Source: Bradyrhizobium sp. CSA112 (GTDB lineage Bacteria > Pseudomonadota > Alphaproteobacteria > Rhizobiales > Xanthobacteraceae). Taken from it: 36,887 bases of DNA. The notes beneath the pieces are model-generated. The model ran no database searches. It saw nothing but the letters and a program-made list of their open reading frames with translations, and was not told the DNA's origin. The position numbers and the translations under genes were made by a program. The stretch is from positions 1 through 36,887 of the forward strand of contig NZ_JAACFS010000052.1 in the NCBI RefSeq assembly GCF_029051645.1, in the 5' to 3' direction. Of the stretch, positions 33,338 to 36,887 are shown piece by piece; within the stretch, counting starts at the first letter, position 1; each line of letters opens with the position of its first letter.

Positions 33338-34155
33338 GCCCTCCAGACACCGGTCGCGGCGGTTCGGCGGGCGTAATCGGAAAAGTCCCGCGCGGGACGG
33401 CCGAGCGCCTGTTCGACGCCATGCGCGACATCAGAATTGCGCCCGTCGAGCACGACAGCGAACAGCTCCAGCAAGAGTTCGACAACCTCAGTGGGCGCGT
33501 GGGGCCGCATGCCGGCTGCAAACTGTTCCGGCGCGATCTGCCGGTAGCGGACCGGCCGGCCCACGGCGGCGGCGATCTCGGCGACCGCTTGCGCGAAGGT
33601 CAGCGCGCGCGGCCCCGTCACCTCATAGACCTTGCCGACATGGCGCTGATCGGTGAGCGCCGCGACCGCCACCTCGGCGATGTCGTCGGCGTCGATGAAC
33701 GGTTCGGGCACGGCGCCCGCCGGCAGCGCGATTTCGCCGGCCAGCACGCCATCGAGCAGATAACCTTCGGAGAAATTCTGGTCGAACCAGCTTGCGCGCA
33801 CGATGGTCCAGGGAACGCCGGACTGCTGCAGCGCCGCCTCCGCCCGTTGCGCACCCGGCTCGCCGCGGCCCGACAGCAGGACGACCCGCGCCAGCCCGTT
33901 CTCGCGCGCCAGCCTGCCCACCTCGGCGATCGCATCACTGGCGCCCTCGACGGCAAGATCCGGCTGGTAGGTGACATAGGCCATCGAGACGCCGGCAAAC
34001 GCCGCCGGCCATGTCTCGGGCCGGGTCCAGTCGAACGGCACCGGCGTCGAGCGCGACACCGGCCGCGTCGGGATGCTGCTCGCCCTTAGCAACGCACTGA
34101 CGCGCGCACCGGTCTTGCCGGCGCCGCCGACAATCAGGATCGGGAGTTCTGACAT
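33334..34155 (-). CDS. NmrA-family NAD(P)-binding protein
   Basis: A 273-residue atypical short-chain dehydrogenase of the NmrA/NAD(P)H-binding group. The N-terminal nucleotide motif reads ILIVGGAGKTGARVSALLRA; then VVLLSGRGEPGAQRAE, ASWFDQNFSEGYLLDG and PFIDADDIAEVAVAAL follow, all typical of the family. The AAAGGA element seven bases before ATG 34155 sets the start; a frame seven codons longer is less likely. It is the first gene of an operon with the DUF1772 gene and lies divergent to TetR, with the shared operator in between. It may act as a redox-dependent reductase or sensor; substrate unknown. Confidence 0.9.
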   Translation of the reverse strand: MSELPILIVGGAGKTGARVSALLRASSIPTRPVSRSTPVPFDWTRPETWPAAFAGVSMAYVTYQPDLAVEGASDAIAEVGRLARENGLARVVLLSGRGEPGAQRAEAALQQSGVPWTIVRASWFDQNFSEGYLLDGVLAGEIALPAGAVPEPFIDADDIAEVAVAALTDQRHVGKVYEVTGPRALTFAQAVAEIAAAVGRPVRYRQIAPEQFAAGMRPHAPTEVVELLLELFAVVLDGRNSDVAHGVEQALGRPARDFSDYARRTAATGVWRA

Positions 34156-34176
34156 GGGTAAATCCTTTCGAGGCAC

Positions 34177-34223
34177 AATACGAGAATATCTCGTATTTGC
34201 TAAACCCGATAAACTCTCGTATT
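34177..34223. promoter_or_regulatory. TetR operator, primary and secondary palindromes
   Basis: A perfect palindrome at 34177-34197: arms AATACGAGA and TCTCGTATT around ATA. A second copy centred 26 bases away (34203-34223) keeps the right arm TCTCGTATT and spacer length but has an imperfect left arm, AACCCGATA. They occupy the 102-base divergent gap between nmrA-like and tetR genes, so the TetR protein probably binds here and controls both directions. Confidence 0.8.
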
Positions 34224-34257
34224 AGTAACGTCAAGTCGCTTTTATGTGAGAGGACCG

Positions 34258-34914
34258 ATGGCGAGCAGGAAAGCCGGACCGAAAACGGCCGAAGCAGCGG
34301 CGCCCGCGTTGGCGCGCCTCTTCCCGACCCAGCAGCGCAGCCGCGACCGGTTCGAGAAAATTCTCGAATGCGCGGCAGGACTGATGGCTGAAAAAGGCAG
34401 CGAAGCCTTCCGCATGAGCGACGTCGTCGAACGCAGCGGCGTGCCGTTCGGCTCGCTCTACCAATACTTTCCCGACAAGACCGCGATCATCGGCACGCTC
34501 GCGGAACGTTACAACGCGATCGGCCGCGACTGCGTCCGGCGCGACCTCGCCTCGGTCAGGAATGCCAGGGATCTCTACCCGGCTTTGTGCCGCATCACCG
34601 ACAGCTATTACCGGATGTTCATCGAGGAGCCCGTGATGCGCGACATCTGGCAGGCGACCCAGGCCGATCGGGCGCTGCAGAAACTCGACGAGGAGGACGG
34701 CACCTATCTGGCCGGCCTGCTCGGCGACGCGTTGCGGCGGATCGCACCCGATGCGCCCGCGGCCGCCCTCGCCTCGTTCTCACAACTGATCATGACGCTG
34801 ATCGCCGCCGCCGTGCGCCATGCCATCGCGCAGGAGCCGAAGGAAGCCGCGCGCTTCCTGACGCTGTTCAAGCGGATGCTGCCGAAGAATCTGGCGGCGA
34901 TGGATAGCACGTAG
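34258..34914 (+). CDS. TetR/AcrR-family transcriptional regulator
   Basis: A 218-residue regulator. The DNA-binding domain is at about 27-75, with the recognition helix in FRMSDVVERSGVPFGSLYQY followed by FPDKTAIIGTL. The C-terminal ligand domain is helical and ends in FLTLFKRMLPKNL. GAGAGGA just upstream of ATG 34258 supports the start over a GTG at 34246. It is divergent from the NmrA-like/DUF1772 operon and shares with it a strong palindrome, the standard local repressor layout. The inducer is unknown. Confidence 0.94.
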   Translation: MASRKAGPKTAEAAAPALARLFPTQQRSRDRFEKILECAAGLMAEKGSEAFRMSDVVERSGVPFGSLYQYFPDKTAIIGTLAERYNAIGRDCVRRDLASVRNARDLYPALCRITDSYYRMFIEEPVMRDIWQATQADRALQKLDEEDGTYLAGLLGDALRRIAPDAPAAALASFSQLIMTLIAAAVRHAIAQEPKEAARFLTLFKRMLPKNLAAMDST

Positions 34915-34934
34915 GCGGATGCTGCAACGCCGCT

Positions 34935-35130
34935 CTATCGTTCGAACACTGCCGCGCAGCCCGGGCTCAGGCTCGCCTTCTGCCGGCGCAGGCATGCGGT
35001 AATCGCCCGGGCGTTCGGGATCTCGCCGGCACATAGAGCCGGTCGCCATCAGTGTGAGCAGGAAACCGAGCGTCGAAGCCCGGCGGGAACGAAACAGAAG
35101 TGCCGCACTTCGCGCAAACCTTGCCTTCAT
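34935..35130 (-). pseudogene. Frameshifted small Cys-rich secreted protein
   Basis: Two minus-strand frames together make a recognisable protein. The first frame, from ATG 35130 with AGGAG eight bases upstream, gives a leader MKARFARSAALLF...GFLLTLMATGS. The neighbouring frame continues with CAGEIPNARAITACLRRQKA and SLSPGCAAVFER to a TAG at 34935-34937. The second part matches the small rhizobial Cys-rich repeat type (ACLRRQ-x3-LSPGC). It has no start of its own because a stop lies just upstream. A single-base change near 35020-35030 would join leader and domain. The alternative is a sequencing error. Confidence 0.5.
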
Positions 35131-35384
35131 GAGCGCGTCTCCTGGATCATGCCCCGCCTTGACAAGGCAGGCGCCATCCAGCCGAATACGCGAAGTAATT
35201 TTTGCAAAATGTGATTCTTCTCACGCTGGCACGCACGTGTGCGGCGCTAGCGTTGGCTCGCGGAACTCAACACTTTAGTAACCAGCTTTGCCGCGGTCGC
35301 CGCATCGTTAAAATTCGAGCGATCCGCTCAATCTGGAAACAAAATACTTTTGACACCATTGCCTCCGGAACCCCGGAGAGCGCG

Positions 35385-35564
35385 ATGCGTGAAGTCGAAT
35401 ACGATTTGCTGCTGGAAGCCGTGCAGACGGCCATTGCGCCAGCACCGGAGGATGATTTCGTGATCCAGACCCAGCCTTTTTATCCCTCGCCGCGCGCCGC
35501 TAACGACAACGGGGCCTCTTGGCCGCTGGTTCCGTTTCCCGACGGCTGGTACGCCGCCGGCTGA
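35385..35564 (+). CDS. Small hypothetical protein (59 aa)
   Basis: A 59-residue acidic protein, MREVEYDLLLEAVQTAIAP at its start and ending in WPLVPFPDGWYAAG, with a conserved-looking PRAANDN element in the middle. GGAG six bases before ATG 35385 supports the start; a longer frame to 35202 lacks one. It resembles short conserved proteins of Bradyrhizobium with an AANDN motif, but I cannot name a family. It lies just before tRNA-Cys. Confidence 0.55.
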   Translation: MREVEYDLLLEAVQTAIAPAPEDDFVIQTQPFYPSPRAANDNGASWPLVPFPDGWYAAG

Positions 35565-35589
35565 TCGCGGCCGGCTTACTGCGGCCTCT

Positions 35590-35620
35590 CATATAATCGG
35601 TGTAAGCCATTGATTATATG
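35590..35620. repeat. Inverted repeat beside tRNA-Cys
   Basis: Arms CATATAATC (35590-35598) and GATTATATG (35612-35620) around a 13-base loop, immediately 3' of tRNA-Cys on the minus strand. It has no U-run but is AT-rich, unlike its surroundings, and may help to end or process the tRNA transcript. Confidence 0.4.
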
Positions 35621-35622
35621 GA

Positions 35623-35696
35623 TGGAGGCCACGACCAGAATTGAACTGGTGTACACGGTTTTGCAGACCGTTGCGTAACCACTCCGCCACGTGGCC
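35623..35696 (-). tRNA. tRNA-Cys (GCA anticodon)
   Basis: A full cloverleaf on the minus strand: acceptor GGCCACG with CGTGGCC, D arm with GGCGGAGTGGTTACGC, anticodon loop CTGCAAA giving GCA, T arm CCAGTTCAATTCTGG, discriminator U and encoded CCA. It reads UGC and UGU for cysteine. Confidence 0.96.
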
Positions 35697-35811
35697 CCAT
35701 CGGGCGCACTCATATACGCCCTGCCCCGGATAGGCAACCAAGCAGCGCCAGTCCTGCGCCGCACTGGTTAGCAAACTGAAACAGTCCGAGTCTTCCGCCC
35801 GGCCCGGCGCC

Positions 35812-36492
35812 TCAGTCCCCGGACCTATCGCCGTGACGATTGTTCCGAAGGCCCAGTTTGGCGGTCCTTGCGCGGATACCTCCGACCGTCCGCTTCATTT
35901 CCATCGCGATGGCCCTCGGCGGCTTGCCGCTGCCGATCAACGATCGCAGCAGGACATCGTCTGCTGCCGTCCATTCAGCGCCGCTCAGTTGAAAGCGATC
36001 CTCACAGTTCGTTTCCTTGGCTGGCGGTGCAAACCTCGCCCACCCCAGCGTCTCATGGAAAATGACAACGAATGCGATCCAGAGAACGACTGCCCGCCCC
36101 TCGGACAGGGCGGCGGATTTGAAATGCCCGGTGCTGAATGTAGCCGGCAATGAAGCGCTCAGAGCGGGCCAGATGTCGCCGGCGATCGAATTGACGAAAT
36201 ACACGTACAACGACACCAAGGGGCCGGCGGCCATCGCACCTATGGCAGCAATCAGCCACAGCGGCAGTTTTCGCCGGATCCTTTTGCTAACCAGATGGGT
36301 CGTGAGGCCGGTCAACCACCAGGGAACAATGGCGAGGAACAGGACATAGGCGGCCGCGCCGGCGCCTCCCATGATGGCCGTATACGGTCCGAGAACGGCC
36401 GACAGTATCGCCAGCACGATCGGAACGCCGCAGAAGAAACCGAGATCGATCAAAGCCTGTTTCGACAGGCGCAAATGCGCAACAAATTCCAT
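35812..36492 (-). CDS. Membrane protein with C-terminal Myb/SANT-like helix-turn-helix
   Basis: A 226-residue protein with four hydrophobic helices (about 14-36, 41-62, 76-100 and 133-148) and a cytoplasmic tail. The tail, 172-215, reads AEWTAADDVLLRSLIGSGKP with PRAIAMEMKRTVGGIRARTA and KLGL. This fits a Myb/SANT-like or GcrA-type pattern (W-T-x2-D...L...G.S...IA..L.RT...I..R...LGL). Membrane anchoring of such a DNA-binding-like module is unusual. ATG 36492 has GGAG eight bases upstream; an upstream ATG at 36537 would add 15 residues. Function unknown. Confidence 0.72.
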   Translation of the reverse strand: MEFVAHLRLSKQALIDLGFFCGVPIVLAILSAVLGPYTAIMGGAGAAAYVLFLAIVPWWLTGLTTHLVSKRIRRKLPLWLIAAIGAMAAGPLVSLYVYFVNSIAGDIWPALSASLPATFSTGHFKSAALSEGRAVVLWIAFVVIFHETLGWARFAPPAKETNCEDRFQLSGAEWTAADDVLLRSLIGSGKPPRAIAMEMKRTVGGIRARTAKLGLRNNRHGDRSGD

Positions 36493-36764
36493 CCCGTCGC
36501 TCCGCTGGCATCCGACGCACCACTCATGACGCACCACTCTTAGTGCGAGAGATGGAACGGAGCAACGTGCCGGAACATCCGACCGGCCGTCTGGCGCGTT
36601 CCGTCATCGACATCCCAGTGACGGCCGTGCGGTTAGTCTTACTGCGTCATAAACCGTCAAACCTCATCCTGAGAGGCTGTGACCCTATTGGAGGTTAGCA
36701 GCTCTGGCGAAGAGGGATTGGGCTATGTGACTAGTCCAAACTGGCTAGCGTTGATTGTCCGGCT
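36493..36764. other. Gap leading into insertion-sequence end
   Basis: No gene is seen here. It holds a short direct repeat (GACGCACCACTC at 36514-36525 and again at 36528-36539) and, near 36660-36675, what looks like the start of a dispersed repeat (CCTCATCCTGAG) that is cut off where the insertion sequence seems to begin. The exact terminal inverted repeat cannot be set from one end. Confidence 0.35.
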
Positions 36765-36887
36765 TCAAGCTGCAGCCCGGAGCAGGCGGTGGCCGGCCAG
36801 GATGTTGTTGGTGAGTGCGAACCAGTGCAGGACTGTCTGGACCTTTTTGAGGCCGCGTACCGTGAACTGCTGCAGGCCCCAGTTGCG
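36660..36887 (-). mobile_element. Insertion sequence, right end only (IS5/IS1182-like)
   Basis: Inferred from the transposase C-terminus at 36765-36887 and the break in a dispersed repeat around 36670. The element continues beyond the window. Both the boundary and the family are approximate. Confidence 0.5.
36765..36887 (-). CDS. Transposase C-terminal end (partial, DDE type)
   Basis: The last 40 codons of a transposase on the minus strand, cut by the window edge. The readable end is RNWGLQQFTVRGLKKVQTVL followed by HWFALTNNILAGHRLLRAAA and a TGA. The form NxGxxxFxVRGLxKV...NxL is typical of the C-terminus of IS5/IS1182-like DDE transposases. It shows that an insertion sequence occupies the sequence beyond the right edge; the family is tentative. 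Confidence 0.75.
   Translation of the reverse strand, partial: RNWGLQQFTVRGLKKVQTVLHWFALTNNILAGHRLLRAAA

Noticed and set aside
34990..35125. Zinc-ribbon-like CAKCG motif in the third minus frame
   Set aside because: There is no start codon or second cysteine pair; the neighbouring two frames give a better explanation as a frameshifted Cys-rich protein.

Overview
The window looks like a chromosomal segment of a Bradyrhizobium-like alphaproteobacterium. The evidence is the high G+C, the conserved cluster nifR3(dusB)-ntrB-ntrC / ntrY-ntrX-hfq-hflX, fused ispDF, the PopZ-like/TolC/Pcm block beside valS, and dispersed palindromic repeats of a type I recall as common in that genus. The genus is an inference from gene content, not a database result.

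Layout. Positions 151-5890 (minus) carry hflX, hfq, ntrX and ntrY. Positions 6253-8465 (plus) hold three genes that are visibly richer in A+T: a DUF6161-like membrane protein, a three-helix membrane protein and an Abi-alpha (DUF4393) protein. They wedge apart ntrYX and ntrBC, and two decayed recombinase-like tandem remnants lie at their right edge. Positions 8729-12387 (minus) are the tightly coupled dusB-ntrB-ntrC operon. Positions 12640-14425 (plus) are ispDF-cinA. Positions 14434-18879 (minus) hold a TPP enzyme, a beta-hydroxyacid dehydrogenase, a COQ10/RatA-like START protein, a broken P-loop ORF and lipA. A 3-methyladenine glycosylase gene diverges from lipA across an array of CCGCAAC boxes. 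An ArsR/SRPBCC pair and a large secreted GH113-like RTX glycosidase follow (19848-23373).

Positions 23414-24018 are a VOC gene bracketed by two inverted copies of a palindromic repeat. Next come valS, a PopZ-like gene, tolC with a strong terminator, and pcm (24029-30490, minus). The right part is accessory and sparse: tRNA-Asn, a small periplasmic protein, several very small ORFs with good ribosome binding sites, a DUF1772/NmrA pair facing a TetR gene across a clear palindromic operator, a frameshifted Cys-rich secreted protein, tRNA-Cys, a membrane protein with a Myb/SANT-like tail, and the end of an insertion sequence at the right edge.

How the genes work together: NtrB/NtrC and NtrY/NtrX form the two nitrogen-sensing two-component systems, with DusB and Hfq/HflX in the same neighbourhood acting on RNA. 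TolC is a plausible outer-membrane channel for type I export of the RTX glycosidase, but the inner-membrane ABC and adaptor components are not in the window. The most promising candidate for an undescribed system is the three-gene Abi-alpha cassette at 6253-8465.
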